This document shows, piece by piece, positions 43,757 to 56,052 of a stretch of 64,000 nt of DNA; position 1 is the first letter of the stretch; the number at the start of each line of letters is the position of its first letter. The stretch is from Diadophis punctatus similis (Eukaryota > Chordata > Lepidosauria > Squamata > Dipsadidae): contig JALIGW010000003.1 in assembly GCA_023053685.1 (NCBI GenBank), positions 139,311,126 to 139,375,125 of the forward strand. The letters are read 5' to 3'. The notes under the pieces were generated by a model. The model did no database searches. It had not been told where the DNA came from and was given only the letters and a program-made list of their open reading frames with translations. The position numbers were made by a program, and so were the translations under genes.

Positions 43757-43860
43757 ACTGATGAAGCTTCTTGGATTTCCTTCTTCAAGGAAAAACAGTC
43801 CAGTTGCCTTTTGAAAAAGCACCTTTGAGACCACTATATTGAAGATATTGCATCCCGAAC
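43757..43860 (+). mobile_element. Penelope-like fragment, damaged hammerhead
   Basis: CTGATGAAGCTTCTTGGAT followed directly by TTCCTTCTTCAAGG: the second stem II arm and GAAA of family A are deleted. It continues with ACAGTCCAGTTGCCTTTTGA as in other copies. Not a functional ribozyme. Confidence 0.65.
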
Positions 43861-43901
43861 TGCCCTTCCCCAGTGGCTTTATAGAGATATTAAAAAGTAA
43901 A

Positions 43902-43923
43902 ATAGAATAGAATAGAATAGAAT
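43902..43923. repeat. Short (AGAAT)n at a CR1 3' end
   Basis: Four to five units immediately before AACAGAGTTGG of the CR1 copy. Confidence 0.9.
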
Positions 43924-44578
43924 AACAGAGTTGGAAGGGACCTTGGAGATCTTCTAGTCCAACCCCCTGCTTAGGCAGGAAACCCTACACCACTTCAGAC
44001 AAATGGTTATCCAACATCTTCTTAAAAACTTCTAGTGTTGGAGCAATCACAACTTCTGGAGGCAAGCTGTTCCACTGATTAATTGTTCTAACTGTCAGGA
44101 ACTTTCTCTTTAGTTCTAAGTTGCTTCTCTCCTTGATTAGTTTCCACCCATTGCTTCTTGTTCTACCCCCAGGTGCCTTGGAGAATAGTTTGACTCCCTC
44201 TTCTTTGTGGCAACCCCTGAGATATTGGAACACTGCTATCATGTCTCCCCTAGTCCTTCTTTTCATTAAACTAGACATACCCAGTTCCTGCAACCGTTCT
44301 TCATATGTTTTAGCCTCCAGTCCCCTAATCATCTTTGTTGCTCTTCTCTGCACTCTTTCCAGAGTATCAACATCCTTTTTACATCATGGCGACCAAAACT
44401 GAATGCAGTATTCCAAGTGTGGCCTTACCAGGGCATTATAAAGTGGTATTAACACTTCGCGTGATCTTGATTCTATCCCTCTGTTAATGCAGCCTAGAAC
44501 TGTGTTGGCTTTTTTGGCAGCTGCTGCACACTGCTGGATCATATTTAAATGGTTGTCCACTAGGACTCCAAGATCCTA
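43924..44578 (-). mobile_element. CR1-L3-like LINE, long copy, coding frame open
   Basis: A 122-codon minus frame (43985-44353) covers the ORF2 C-terminus: QRRATKMIRGLEAKTYEERL, GMSSLMKRRTRGDM, INQWNSLPPEVV, KKMLDNHLSEVV. Upstream text continues as decayed reverse-transcriptase-proximal sequence to 44578 (GGTTGTCCACTAGGACTCC), where it is truncated. Confidence 0.93.
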
Positions 44579-45085
44579 GTGGTTCCTAGAGAATGTCAAG
44601 CTCTGTGCCATTTCACAAAGTGATCATTTGACTGGCCTCTTCTTTGCAAAACAGTCACACAAAAAGGAAGGAGCAGAACTGTTGCTAAAAACGTGTTTCC
44701 AATCCCACAGGTGATCCAGAAATATACCATGTATGATGGGACTGAAGGCCACTGAGAAATCCAAAAGAACTAAGAAAGACACATTTCCCCCATCCAAGCT
44801 ATCACACAGGTCACCCAAAAGACTTAGCAATGTACTTTTCCATTTTCCTTCAACTTCTTTCTTTTCTTGCACTTTTTGCTAGCTTTCTTTTTCATGTTTC
44901 TTCTTTACTTTATATTAGTTTGTATTCGTTTTTATCTTCTTTTTTTAAAAGCTTCAATAAATATCATATAAAACAAAAATAAAAAGAGTGATCAGTGCAA
45001 CTTTGGTTCCATGCCCAGACCTGAATTCTTATGGAAAAGGGTTGAGGAAGTATAGAATGTTCTATAGCTTAACACGTTGTGTTGG

Positions 45086-45760
<675 letters not shown>

Positions 45761-45769
45761 ACGTCTGCC

Positions 45770-46490
45770 CATTGACCTTTCAAGGTACATAGCAGAAGTC
45801 TTACTGGTTAATACCTGTCTACAAATAGGTTATACCTGAAGAATGGGCATGGAAAAGACAAGAACAGTTTCTTGTTCTGTTTTATATTCAGAATCATCTT
45901 CTCCCATGTCTTACTGTCTAAGGATTAAGCAGAACCTAGGTTGGGATACGCAGTATGACACAACAAAATAAAAAAATCCCTACGGCTGCAGCCAAAATGG
46001 GATTTAAATGAATCATAGCAGACGTTTGCAAAGGGTATAACAGACGGCTGCATCACCAAGCAGAACAAGAGTTACTAAAATAACTATGGCACCACATGGT
46101 TACACAAAATAGCCACACGCATAAGCGGCAGGTTTCAAAAGGACTGCTTTCTATTGTAATGAATAAATGAAATTTAATGAATATTTAACAAGCCACCTGC
46201 TTAGCTATGGTAATTAAGTAGTTTATTGTAGGCACGACGGTGCAGCTGGATCGTGAAAGGTGACCAGGTAGCGATACTACATCTTGAAATGGGTACATAG
46301 GGTGCTATTATACTGAAACCTGAATCAAGAACTGCAGAACAGCATTTGGGGGGGGGGTAGGAAACACTTTGGGAACTAAGTTTAAGAAGAATACGATATG
46401 ATATCCTCAACTTGAATCCTCTTGAGTGAAGTCTAAGATTCTATTTATGTTATCAAATAAAATGGTTCTTAGATATGATACTCCCAAATG
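45770..46490. other. Unique DNA
   Basis: Nothing recognised. Confidence 0.35.
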
Positions 46491-46502
46491 CCTAACCCTG
46501 GC

Positions 46503-46563
46503 AAGGGAAGGGAAGGGAAGGGGAGGGGAGGGGAGGGGAGGGGAGGGGAGGGGAGGGGAGGAG
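46503..46563. repeat. (GGGGA)n microsatellite
   Basis: About ten pentamers. The G-runs of three to four could form G-quadruplex on this strand. Confidence 0.95.
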
Positions 46564-46569
46564 AGAGGT

Positions 46570-47205
46570 TTTATGTACAGTATATGGCAGCACAATGCAC
46601 TGTCAGGAACACAGTGCCTTTGCTAATATTATGGATACTGGGAATTGTTTCATCCTAATTATTTTTCAAATGACTAGATGCTAGCAATATTGTTGCATTT
46701 CAGAGCATTATGATTTAGAATAGGCATTTTTCTCATTTGTAATGTTGAAGTATATTATACTCAGTATAATTATAATTTGAAGAGATAGATGATGGATGGA
46801 TGGATGGATGGATAGAATTATATAAAAGAAAATAAAAATTCCCTTTCCAACTGAGATTGTAATCTGAGTTGGTGAGTAGGTATTCTATTTTTGGGGACTC
46901 ACAGCTCTCCAGTCCTCAAGGGCTATCAAAGCAAACTCTGGGCTGTATGCAACTGCCCCTTCAGTGAATTGCCGGAACTAAAAAGGCATTTTTAGCAGTT
47001 AAATATTCTCAGCTTTTGAACTGGTTCGTGAAGGCTGGCCATGGAAGCTTTCTAGATAAGATATTTATGAAAAGCTTCCTTTTTTGATCAAGCTCTTATT
47101 TGAGTATCAAAATATTTCTGGCTGTAGTAGGTATGTTATGAATACTTTCCACCTTCATTCCTTGGTTCTGATCCCAGGATCTATTTTTGCATGCTGACAT
47201 CTGAT
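46570..47205. other. Unique DNA with a short (GGAT)n
   Basis: Only a short GGAT run at ~46792-46813; otherwise unrecognised. Confidence 0.35.
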
Positions 47206-47215
47206 TCATCTATGA

Positions 47216-47340
47216 TAGGGATGGGCAACTTTGGTAACTATAAGACCTGTGGACTTCAACTCCCATGGAGCATGGCTCGCTCAGGAATTCTGGAAGTTTA
47301 AGTCAACAGGTTGTAAATTTGCCATACTTGCCCACCACTG
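47216..47340. mobile_element. Palindromic hAT MITE, GGGATGGGCAACTTTGG family
   Basis: 125 bp from TAGGGATGGGCAACTTTGG to CATACTTGCCCACCACTG. Target copies ATCTATGA (47208-47215) and ATTTATGG (47341-47348) match at 6 of 8. The core shares GGACTTCAACTCCC with the family at 38695. Confidence 0.75.
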
Positions 47341-47647
47341 ATTTATGGCATAGCCTTGCTCCCTGATAGCTTCTTGTCATATTATGAATGTCAAGAGCTT
47401 TAGCTTCTCACTGTTGCTGAGCAATTCAGAAACAGAATAACAGAGTAACAGTATAACATACATATATTGACTAGAATATTACATTTATTTCTAGAAAAAT
47501 GCAAGACACAAATAGGACTTTATAAGTGCTAAAGTATAAGTTGGCAAAAAAGTTCTCCTTTTACCCTGAAGCTGTAAAATCAACACTGATGAGAGAATGT
47601 TATTACTTGATACTATCTCAAACACAATAGTTTGGCACAGAAGGCAT

Positions 47648-47729
47648 TCATTCATTCATTCATTCATTCATTCATTCATTCATTCATTCACTCATTCATT
47701 CATTCACTCATTCATTCATTCATTCATTG
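47648..47729. repeat. (ATTC)n microsatellite
   Basis: About twenty ATTC units with two CTC interruptions. The FIHS frames are artefacts. Confidence 0.95.
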
Positions 47730-48032
47730 TATTTATTCTCAACTTTGCTTTGAAGTCAAGGAAGCAACATGGGTGCTTTTTTAAAAAAATAAAAAGACTG
47801 TACTGAGCTTGGCTCATTTGCCTGGGAAATTGTTTTATCATTTTCTTTTGTCAACTATTATGATAGGACAGAAGAAATTAGATCAACTGAAGAAGGAAGA
47901 GATAATGAAATAGGATGCTACTATGAAGATTAGTTAAAAAGTTGTTGGGATAGAGATTGATGACTGGAGTAGAGAGATTTGTTTATTTAAATGATTTATA
48001 AGGCCAGCCATCTGACAATAGTGACTGTAGAT

Positions 48033-48217
48033 CAGCGGTGGGTTGCTCCCGGTTCGGCCTGGTTCTGCAAACCAGTAGTGCCGGTGGTGGGATGCTCCGC
48101 CCACCTGCCTGGGACGCTCCGCCCACCCGTCCGGAATGCTTCTGCGCATGTGCAGAAGCATCGCGCACGCAAGCACGCACGCGAACCGGTAGCAACAGAT
48201 TTTAGAACCCACTACTG
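48033..48217. mobile_element. hAT-type MITE, CAGNGGTGGGTT family
   Basis: 185 bp from CAGCGGTGGGTTGCTCCC to TTTTAGAACCCACTACTG. Target copies CTGTAGAT (48025-48032) and CTCTAGAT (48218-48225) match at 7 of 8. It has a repeated GGGACGCTCCGCCCACC-type block and a TTCTGCGCATGTGCAGAA core. Confidence 0.92.
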
Positions 48218-48576
48218 CTCTAGATGGGGTATAAGAATCCCCAAAACAAAAACAAAAACAAACCCCAACAACTATATAAGTCACGACAGCCAAGGTTAAA
48301 ACAATAAACCACAGAATCCATAACAGAAGTCATCTAATCTCTTGGCCCCAGAACTGGGGAAACAACCAGATCTTTTGATCTAGCCATAATGGAAAATTTC
48401 TGTCTAGTCTCCAACGTTCCCTTTTTGGCTGCAATTGTTGAAAGGGTGAGGGGAATAAGTGACAAGAGACTCCTAGAGGCATTGGGTTATCTGGATTTTT
48501 CTCCATTAGGATTCAGGCCTGAACACGGAGCAATATTGGTGCTCTGATTGATAGCCATGCTACCTATACCCAAGAG

Positions 48577-48689
48577 TAGGGGTCTCCAAATTTGGCAACT
48601 TTAAGGTTTGTGGACTTCAACATGCTGGCTGGGGAATTCTGGGAGTCGAAGTCCACACGTTTTAAAGTTACCAAGTTTGGAGACCCCTG
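48577..48689. mobile_element. Palindromic hAT MITE
   Basis: 113 bp from TAGGGGTCTCCAAATTTGGC to AAGTTTGGAGACCCCTG. Target copies CCCAAGAG (48569-48576) and CCCAAGAA (48690-48697) match at 7 of 8. Same family as 38695-38829. Confidence 0.92.
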
Positions 48690-48699
48690 CCCAAGAATC

Positions 48700-49385
48700 T
48701 GAAGTACTACAGTAGCAGTCCAGGCGAATTAGTGCCAGATAGGAGAATGGACCTCAAGGGGGTCTGACTCAGTGCTGTCTTTTTAGACATAATAAATCAT
48801 ACTACACTACTTGTAATAAGTTTAAAAGTTTGAATTGTGTGCAGATATGTCTGATACACACCTGTATCTGTAAAACACAACTTGGGAGCTCCTTCCGTCC
48901 TAAAGCATTTCTTTTCAACATTTCTATGGGGCTTTTTTGAGTCCAAAATAATCATGCTATTAATGCAGGATGCTGGCAGGAACTAATCTACATTAAGAGA
49001 ATGCAGGTGTGATAGGATACATTTGATTTCTTAAAAGTTTCAAAACAATTGATGTTTCTGGAGTGTAAGTAAATAGAGCCCTGCTTCATATCTTTATTAG
49101 GAAGGGGAAAAATAGAAATAAGATTTTCTTTTGAGAACCATGCAATGCATTTATTTTTAAAGCGCTGTATGAGCTAAACTATTTTATATTTAAATCACTG
49201 TATGCAAAGTAATTAATCTTGTACAGTTGGATATGATGCTTAGTTGTATTCATTGTATTGAGCTGCAGTGTGTGTATGTGTGTGTGTGTACATATACTCT
49301 TATATAGCCTTACACATCCCAGAAATGTGTATGCCCCCTCACACCTAACAACAGAGAATACTGTACCTGTAACACTCAGGGTTGA
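48700..49385. other. Unique DNA
   Basis: Only a short (TG)n at ~49267-49290; nothing else recognised. Confidence 0.35.
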
Positions 49386-49387
49386 TT

Positions 49388-49530
49388 GTAAAGTTCTAGG
49401 TGTTCTCTTAGTTGGGTGGTTTGCTTGCAGACATTTCATGATCCAGCTAAATCATTGCTAGGTATTTCACTAGCTAATGAAACATCAGTAAGCAAACCAC
49501 CCAGCACAGAGAGCAGCAAGAACTCAATAA
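49388..49530. mobile_element. Penelope-like inverted remnant (family B type)
   Basis: GTTGGGTGGTTTGCTTGCAG at the left mirrors GTAAGCAAACCACCCAGC at the right, with ATGAAACATCAG in the right arm. The CUGANGA part is lost. It is followed by (AAAC)n to 49575. Confidence 0.55.
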
Positions 49531-49576
49531 ACAAACAAACAAACAAACAAACAAACAAACAAATAAATAAATAAAT
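49530..49576. repeat. (AAAC)n(AAAT)n microsatellite
   Basis: AAAC units followed by AAAT units. Confidence 0.95.
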
Positions 49577-49888
49577 GCAAAGATGACATAGTTAGGACAG
49601 GAGCAAACAGGAAAAAAAAAGATAAGAACCCCCCCCCCCCACAGTTTAAAGGGACATCACTCCCAAAGCCTGGGAGAAAAGCCAGGACATCCAGCTCTTT
49701 TGAAACACCGATAGGATGAGGGCCATTTTGATCTTGGGAAGAATCTCATTCCTCATTTTCAGCTATTCATCAGAATAGCTACTGTGACAGATGCACATCT
49801 GTGCAATGCACAGATGTACCCACTATTTCTCTACAATTTTATTCAAAAATTCTCCTTGCAGATCAAACATTCTATACCTGATAAAGTT

Positions 49889-49895
49889 TGTTTGT

Positions 49896-49954
<59 letters not shown>

Positions 49955-50022
49955 TTCATTCATTCATTCATTCATTCATTCATTCATTCATTTATTTATT
50001 TATTTATTTATTTATTTATTTG
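49889..50022. repeat. (TTTA)n(TTCA)n(TTTA)n microsatellite at a LINE tail
   Basis: Tetramers run directly into the 3' end of the minus-strand LINE at 50023. The central TTCA block is a variant unit that has itself been amplified. Confidence 0.95.
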
Positions 50023-50285
50023 TCAACAAGTGCAAGGAAACAGGACACATGAAAAAATGGCACAAATAAATGGATATAAAGAAGCAAAACATAGCCATAA
50101 ACACATAAAATGAGTACATACAAATGGGTACAGTAGGACAGGGACTGTAGGTATGTTGGTGCGCTTATGCACGCCCCCTTAGGGACCTCTTAAGAAACGT
50201 GTAAGGTCCACGGTAGACAGTTTAAGGTAAAAGGTATGGGGGTTAGAGAAAATAACAACAGGATCAGGTAAAGTGTTCCAGAAAA
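50023..50285 (-). mobile_element. Second copy of the LINE 3' UTR seen at 11283
   Basis: Shares GTGCGCTTATGCACGCCCC and GGTAGACAGTTTAAGGT with 11283-11765. The coding part is almost absent. Both copies have TTTA tails. Confidence 0.7.
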
Positions 50286-50289
50286 GTTC

Positions 50290-52286
50290 AACTCATGTTC
50301 TGGATTCAAGCAAAGTGCATATGTTTTATACTAAACATTATCCATTTCTTCCTCTTCATCCTCAAAAGAGTAATTCTCATGCGATTATTTCATGCAATAA
50401 ATTCTTTCTTGTGTCAAATGCTGTTGACTAAATAGATGTGTCCATATAGTTTTCTTGGCAGCAGTACTGAAATAGTTGGCTGTTGTCTTTTTTTCATAAA
50501 GTTTTTAAAGAAATTTCCTAGTCTTGCCTATAACCATACTGCTGCTATCTTTTCCTAGAATAGTAAAAATGTTTTCAACAATTATTAAGCCAAAATATGA
50601 ATAAGACAATGCCCTGAGCTTCATGCTATATGGCTAATCAATTTAGCCACACAATTGCTTAAGGCAGTTCAAAGTGAGTAGATTTTACTGGATTACAGAG
50701 ATCCTTATTTTAATTGGCATCACCCATATAAGTTTACTTTTCCTGAATTAATTACTTAAATGGATCTAATGAGTCAGGGATTACACAGTGAGTTGAACAT
50801 CACAACGGCATAGACAAACAAGTACAGTTAAGAGTCTGAATAATTTATGCAAAAATGAATATTTATGCGGTGGTCCACCCAGATTATTTTTCTATATAGT
50901 TTTTTTTCCAGGAAAGAAATTGTGTGCATGTCTCTATGGATATTTGGACTTTGTGACAGAACTAACTTACAACCACAGCTCATGAATTATCAATATTCTA
51001 TGGGAAGACAATTTTAACAGCATTATGAAAAGGACTAATTTGATAAACAAATAAAAAAATTTCCGGAAAGCTGATGGTTTTGGAAAAGCTAGAACATGAG
51101 ATGCACACACACACCCTATCTGGAATGCAGAGCAATATTCAGAAAAAAACATTCTACATTTGGAATAACAACTTGTGCCAATTTCAACCTATGACCGGAA
51201 AACTCATTTTGGTATCTAAGCAATTGTCATTTGGGATCTTGACTTCTACTATAATTGGAAATGGATGAAGAAAAAGAAATTAAACTCAACTCAACTGCTG
51301 GGTCTAGAAGACGCTTGTGTTACAACCAATGATCAGTCAATTTAAGAATAAGTCGTCAGTTTGTTTTTTAAGAGTTTTATTCTGGAGAAGATTGTGTTTT
51401 TAGTTTTGCATCTTGCTTTGATACCTTGATTTATTTATTTACCTAATTGTTACTATGGCAATTCAATATTTAAAGAGGTAATTATTGCTGATCTTGTTGC
51501 ATGTGTCCATTGCTGATGTCCAGCTGTTAGCTCTTTAGCTCTAGTCTAGCAGATTAATTACTGCTATTGATTACTTTGAGCTTCTCTCTTCACACCTGCA
51601 GTTTGTGTAATTAGCCAGTGGCCTCCTTCGAAAATTAGGAGCAGTTTTATCCTGGCACTGTGCCATTTCCCAGCCGTGTGCTCTGTTCTCATGAACAAAA
51701 GCAAATCTCTTTTAAATAAAGATATCTATGGCATGAACTCTTTGGTGTTAGAGAGTTAGATCCTCACATTTTATAAAACATCTCCAAATTCCTAAAATCT
51801 GATCCTCCAGGATCTTGCATGCTCAAAGCATGTTTCTAACTTTTAAAATATCAATTATGCCTTTAAGATTACATTCACCCTCCATACGATTATGGGGGGG
51901 CTTCAATCCAATTGCACAAATGACATTTCTGTTTCTTCACCATAAAGATTCCCCCCCCCCCCGTGCAAATTCAAAGTTGCATTTTGACAGCTTATTTGCA
52001 AAACTGAGTGTAAATATGCATTCCCATATATAACATAATTCTTTCAGTCAGCTCAAGTTAGATTTCTTTCAAGATCATCTTTTTTGAGATGTCCGAGGAT
52101 TCAGGATGAAGGGAATTCCCTAAAGCGCAGGATTGGGGTTTGGGGGACTTGGGTGGACTTGTTTTCTTTTTTAAAAAAAAGGGATAATATCTGCAGAAAA
52201 AAAGTAAGATTTGTCAGCAACTGTTTACATCCCAACTGAGATAAGTGACAACAGATTCTTTAAATAAATTTTAAAAAAACCTGTTG
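50290..52286. other. Unique DNA with a candidate regulatory block
   Basis: No mobile element recognised. 51480-51680 is compositionally mixed with GATTAATTACTG and GTGTAATTAGCCA. A 59-bp part (51576-51634) is repeated at 53198-53256. No supported gene. Confidence 0.35.
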
Positions 52287-52294
52287 TTTTAGAT

Positions 52295-52420
52295 CAGGGC
52301 TGTCAAACTCGCGGCCCGCAATGCGTCACGCACTGGCCACGCCTACCCATTTTAGCGAAGGAGGAAAAGTCACGATACATCACATGATGGCAACGTGATG
52401 ACACGAGTTTGACACCCCTG
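52295..52420. mobile_element. Short hAT MITE, GGGGTGTCAAACTC family
   Basis: 126 bp from CAGGGCTGTCAAACTCGCGG to ACGAGTTTGACACCCCTG. Target copies TTTTAGAT (52287-52294) and TTTTAGCT (52421-52428) match at 7 of 8. Deletion derivative of the family at 30533. Confidence 0.92.
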
Positions 52421-52886
52421 TTTTAGCTTGTCCAGAAGGTATTCCCTAGGTCAGAAGTTAAAGGAGGACCAGAAAAAGGTAATCAGCTCTTGCCGGAAGA
52501 GGCAGCTGAAATATATTATCAGTAGGAAATGGAAGATTTTTCAACAGAAGATGCTATGTTTCTGTTGTCACTTCTTGCAGCCAAAGATTGCCCTATGTTG
52601 CCTTAGACATGTGGTGGTTTGTATCTTGATTTATCATACCCAACCAAAATATGTGATTTTGACTGCCACCCAAACCCTTCTCTCAGCACATGTCCATGCT
52701 ATTTCAGTCTCTGAGGTTACTGCCTATGATTTATTTTTTCATTATTGATCTGATTTATAAAGCCACCCATCTCTCTCTGGGCAGATTCCAATAAAATAGA
52801 TAAAAAGCCAATAAACAACCATATAAAATCAAACACATAGCAGCCGAGCATCACAGAATAATGGTCAACAAAGCCAAAAGATGAGC

Positions 52887-53010
52887 TTAAGAAGCTTCTT
52901 GGATGAGAAGCGAAACGTCTTCAAAGAAAAACCAGAAAGTGCAATTGCCTCTTGAAAAAGCACCTTTGGGACAACCATGACCTGGATGACTGAGAATCTC
53001 CATAAACAAA
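52887..53010 (+). mobile_element. Penelope-like 3' fragment with mutated hammerhead
   Basis: CTTAAGAAGCTTCTTGGATG then AGAAGCGAAACGTC: the same as the intact motif at 4511 except that CUGA is CUUA, which breaks an invariant core base. It continues with AAAAGCACCTTTGGGACAAC and CTGGATGACTGAGAATCTCC. Confidence 0.72.
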
Positions 53011-53575
53011 AGATGGGCTCAACCACACAACCACATATTTAGGGGTTTAGTTATTTCATGGAATATTGATAACTTACTTTATCTTTTTTCCCCAAAAAGA
53101 AAATATTAGAAAATGATCTATTTCAGCAATGCAGATATTAAGGATCCTCTATTTTACTGCTTCTTAGCCTGAAGAAAATATAGTTGTCTTATGACAATTG
53201 AGCTTCTCTCTTCACACCTGCACTTTGTGTAATTAGCCATTGGCTTCCTTCAAAAAATCTATTGAGGTGGGTATCCAATACAGCTTGTTTCTCTAAGATC
53301 ACGCTAGGCCAAGATATTCAAGGTCTCCAAAGTGAAGGTAGTCAGATATATTAATATCAACATTTGTTCCCTGAAGTTTTATTTCAAACAATATGGTAAG
53401 TAATCCTAGAATTCCTTATCCCAATATACACAGGCCTTGGATTAAGAACAAGTTCCATTCCTAACTCTAACTCAAATTTGTATGCAAGTTAGAACTCATA
53501 ATTAGAAATGTGTGTTGCTAAAAATGGTGAATCATATTGTCTTTTTCTGGGCTGACGGACAGCTGGATCTGTGCA
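53011..53575. other. Unique DNA, includes a copied block
   Basis: 53198-53256 repeats 51576-51634; otherwise nothing recognised. Confidence 0.35.
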
Positions 53576-53576
53576 A

Positions 53577-53695
53577 TTTATTTATTTACATCCCACTTTT
53601 ATAAATAAAGGTGGTGAATATATCCAACATACTTTCCTTCTCCTTGTTTTGCCCACAACAACAACCCTGTGAGGTGAAGTGAAGAAGAAAATCAA
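53577..53695 (-). mobile_element. SINE fragment (MIR/CORE-like)
   Basis: TTACATCCCACTTTTATAAA and AACAACCCTGTGAGGTGAAG are the tail half of the SINE at 3866. Confidence 0.45.
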
Positions 53696-53917
53696 GACAG
53701 AAATGTTTTCCTCATGAAGAAAAATGAGCTGATTTTTTGTATTTGCTTACATATGTATATTTTTAATTGTGATAATCTATATAGAATCAGAAGCTTCAGT
53801 TAAGTGCCCACCAGTATGGACACTAGATACCTCTGTTCCATTTTGGTTTTGTGTTAGTTTGAGTGTACAGTCTTAAAACACCAGTTTATTGTGTAGGAAG
53901 ATATTGCTCTTTGTAAT

Positions 53918-53922
<5 letters not shown>

Positions 53923-53975
<53 letters not shown>
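53923..53975. repeat. (AATC)n microsatellite
   Basis: About thirteen tetramers. Confidence 0.95.
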
Positions 53976-54049
53976 TTTATTATGACCTTTACCACCAAAG
54001 TAAAAACTCACAAAAACTAGAACCTTCCTCCAAGCATATGAAATTCATT

Positions 54050-54690
54050 TAGCTCTTCCATTTGGACAACCATTTAAATATGAGCCAGCTGTGTGCAGCA
54101 GCTGCCAAAAAAGCCAACACAGTTCTAGGCTGCATTGACAGAGGGATAGAATCATGATCATGTGAAGTGTTAATACCACTTTATAATGCCTTGGTAAGGC
54201 CATACTTGGAATACTGCATTCAGTTTTGGTCGCCAAGATGTAAAAAAGATGTGGAGACTCTAGAAAGAGTGCAGAGAAGAGCAACAAAGATGATTAGGGG
54301 ACTGAAGGCTAAAACATATGAAGAACGGTTGCAGGAACTGGGTATGTCTAGTTTAATGAAAAGAAGGACTAGGGGAGACATGATAGCAGTGTTCCAATAT
54401 CTCAGGGGCTGCCACAAAGAAGAAGGAATCAAGCTGTTCTCCAAAGCAGCTGAGGGTAGAACAAGAAGCAATGGGTGGAAACTAATCAAGGAGAGAAGCA
54501 ACTTAGAACTAAAAAGAAATTTCCTGACAGTTAGAACAATTAATCAGTGGAACAGCTTGCCTCCAGAAGTTGTGAATGCTCCAACACTGGACGTTTTTAA
54601 GAAGACGTTGGATAACCATTTGTCTGAAGTGGTGTAGGGTTTCCTGCCTAAGCAGGGCGTTGGACCTCCAAGGTCCCTTCCAACTCTGTT
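54050..54690 (+). mobile_element. CR1-L3-like LINE, longest open copy
   Basis: A 156-codon frame (54167-54637) reads [76 protein letters not shown], stop. This is the end of CR1-clade ORF2. It is 5'-truncated near 54050. The 3' end runs straight into (ATTCT)n. The frame is nearly undamaged, so it is young, but it lacks the RT catalytic core. Confidence 0.94.
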
Positions 54691-54794
54691 ATTCTATTCT
54701 ATTCTATTCTATTCTATTCTATTCTATTCTATTCTATTCTATTCTATTCTATTCTATTCTATTCTATTCTATTCTATTCTATTCTATTCTATTC
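54691..54794. repeat. (ATTCT)n array at the CR1 3' end
   Basis: Twenty perfect ATTCT units beginning at the last base of CTCTGTT. It appears grown from the LINE tail. Confidence 0.97.
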
Positions 54795-54851
54795 ATTTGC
54801 TGTAAAAGCACATATTTTTTTTAAAATGTTATTTTACTAGTTTTAAAAATG

Positions 54852-55083
54852 CAGGTAATCCTTTGACTTTGACTCCATTGCCTTTGCTTATAGGAAACCT
54901 GCTGAATGGTGATCACATGATCATAAATACATGCCAGTTGCCCAGTGCCCGAATTTTAGTCACGTGACGACGGGGATGCTGCAACTATCGTAAGTGTGAA
55001 AAATGATCGTAAGACACTTTTATCAGTGCCATTGTAACTTTGAGCAGTTACTAAACAAATGGTTGGAACTCCAGGACTACCTG
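54852..55083 (+). mobile_element. Tigger-like MITE, internal deletion
   Basis: From CAGGTAATCCTTTGACTTTG to CAGGACTACCTG followed by TA. About 140 bp of the family interior is missing. Confidence 0.72.
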
Positions 55084-55820
55084 TAGGGACAGAAAAACGG
55101 AAAAAAAACTCACACAAAGTTGTGTGCATTGCATTGTCAAAGGAAAGGAAAAACAAACACATAGAAATGCTTTGTATGCACCTACTTAAATATCTTTCTA
55201 GTTTATTTTGTAGAAACATACTTATTCCCAGGACCAAGAAGAAGAAAGCAATTCTAGGTTCTTGCCAAATGCAGAAAATGAGCAGGTAGCTCTCTTTTAC
55301 TGACTCGTGGATATGGCGAAGTACCACCTTCAATCCCAACTGGAATTGTATCAGTGTCGGTATTTCCAAATTAAATTCTAAATTGTGCACAGTTGTTTGG
55401 AGACTTTTGATGACTTGTATTATTGCAATTTCAAGAGCTATTTGAACAGAAGCCCAATGTGACTCTGGTTTCCAAGTCCCATTAGCCATTATTGCCACTC
55501 TGTGAACAACAGAGCTAAACCCATGTTGCTTTTACATAGAGTCTCGGGTCCTCATAGCAGCCAGAGGAGCTGAATTGTATAGTGTTGTTTTACAAAACAT
55601 TCAGTGCTGACCTTTTCTTAAAGAACAGCGCTGTCTATATTTGAAAACAATTATTCTGTGCGGCTTAGACAGGAGAGAAAAAAAACCCCCTCAAAGTGAA
55701 ATGTGATTTAACATAATTAGAATTAATGAGGAATGTATTATATGAGAAAAAATATTGCATTTTCTTGGCTCCAGTACAGTGTATTTCCAAAATCAATGTA
55801 TTAACCCACCAGAAATATTG
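55084..55820. other. Unrecognised region with a 180-codon minus frame
   Basis: A minus frame 54956-55498 has 180 codons, but its last ~43 codons lie in the Tigger-like MITE. The rest (for example KSLQTTVHNLEFNLEIPTLI) has no domain I know. Because it crosses a MITE boundary it is not a gene as it stands. The 55290-55500 part could be old LINE sequence. Confidence 0.25.
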
Positions 55821-55821
55821 A

Positions 55822-56052
55822 AAATAGCAATAGCACTTAGACTTATATACCGCTTCATAGTGCTTTACAGCCCTCTCTAAGTGGTTTACAGAGTTCAGCA
55901 TATTGGCCCCAACAATCTGGGTCCTCATTTTACCCACCTCAGAAGGATGGAAGGCTGAGTCAACCTTGAGCCTGGTGAGATTTGAACAGCTGAACTAGCA
56001 GTCACTGAAGTAGTTGCAGTGCTGCTTTTAACCACTGCGCCACCTCGGCTCC
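55822..56052 (-). mobile_element. Sauria SINE
   Basis: Minus strand: GGAGCCGAGGTGGCGCAGTG, TTCAGCTGTTCAAATCTC (B box), the body CTTCCATCCTTCTGAGGTGG, and the BovB-like tail GAAGCGGTATATAAGTCTAA. More complete than the copy at 12607. Confidence 0.9.

Larger units (their letters stand above)
41960..45080 (-). mobile_element. Old L2-like LINE scattered by later insertions
   Basis: Pieces at ~42045-42198, 43169-43500, 44590-44870 and 44990-45060 carry text typical of squamate L2 reverse-transcriptase regions on the minus strand (for example CTGTGTTCTGAACTAATTGA, GACTGAAGGCCACTGAGAAA, ATGCCCAGACCTGAATTCTT). A 954-bp hAT, a mariner-like MITE, a Penelope-like piece and CR1 copies interrupt them. 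All frames are lost. The assignment is from resemblance to known text, not a search. Confidence 0.45.

Noticed and set aside
52428..52748. 106-codon plus frame
   Set aside because: Starts at the TSD of a hAT MITE and shows no domain or conserved pattern.
54167..54637. 156-codon frame as a host gene
   Set aside because: It is the C-terminus of CR1-clade ORF2; the same protein text occurs at 14648, 28234, 43985 and 45259.
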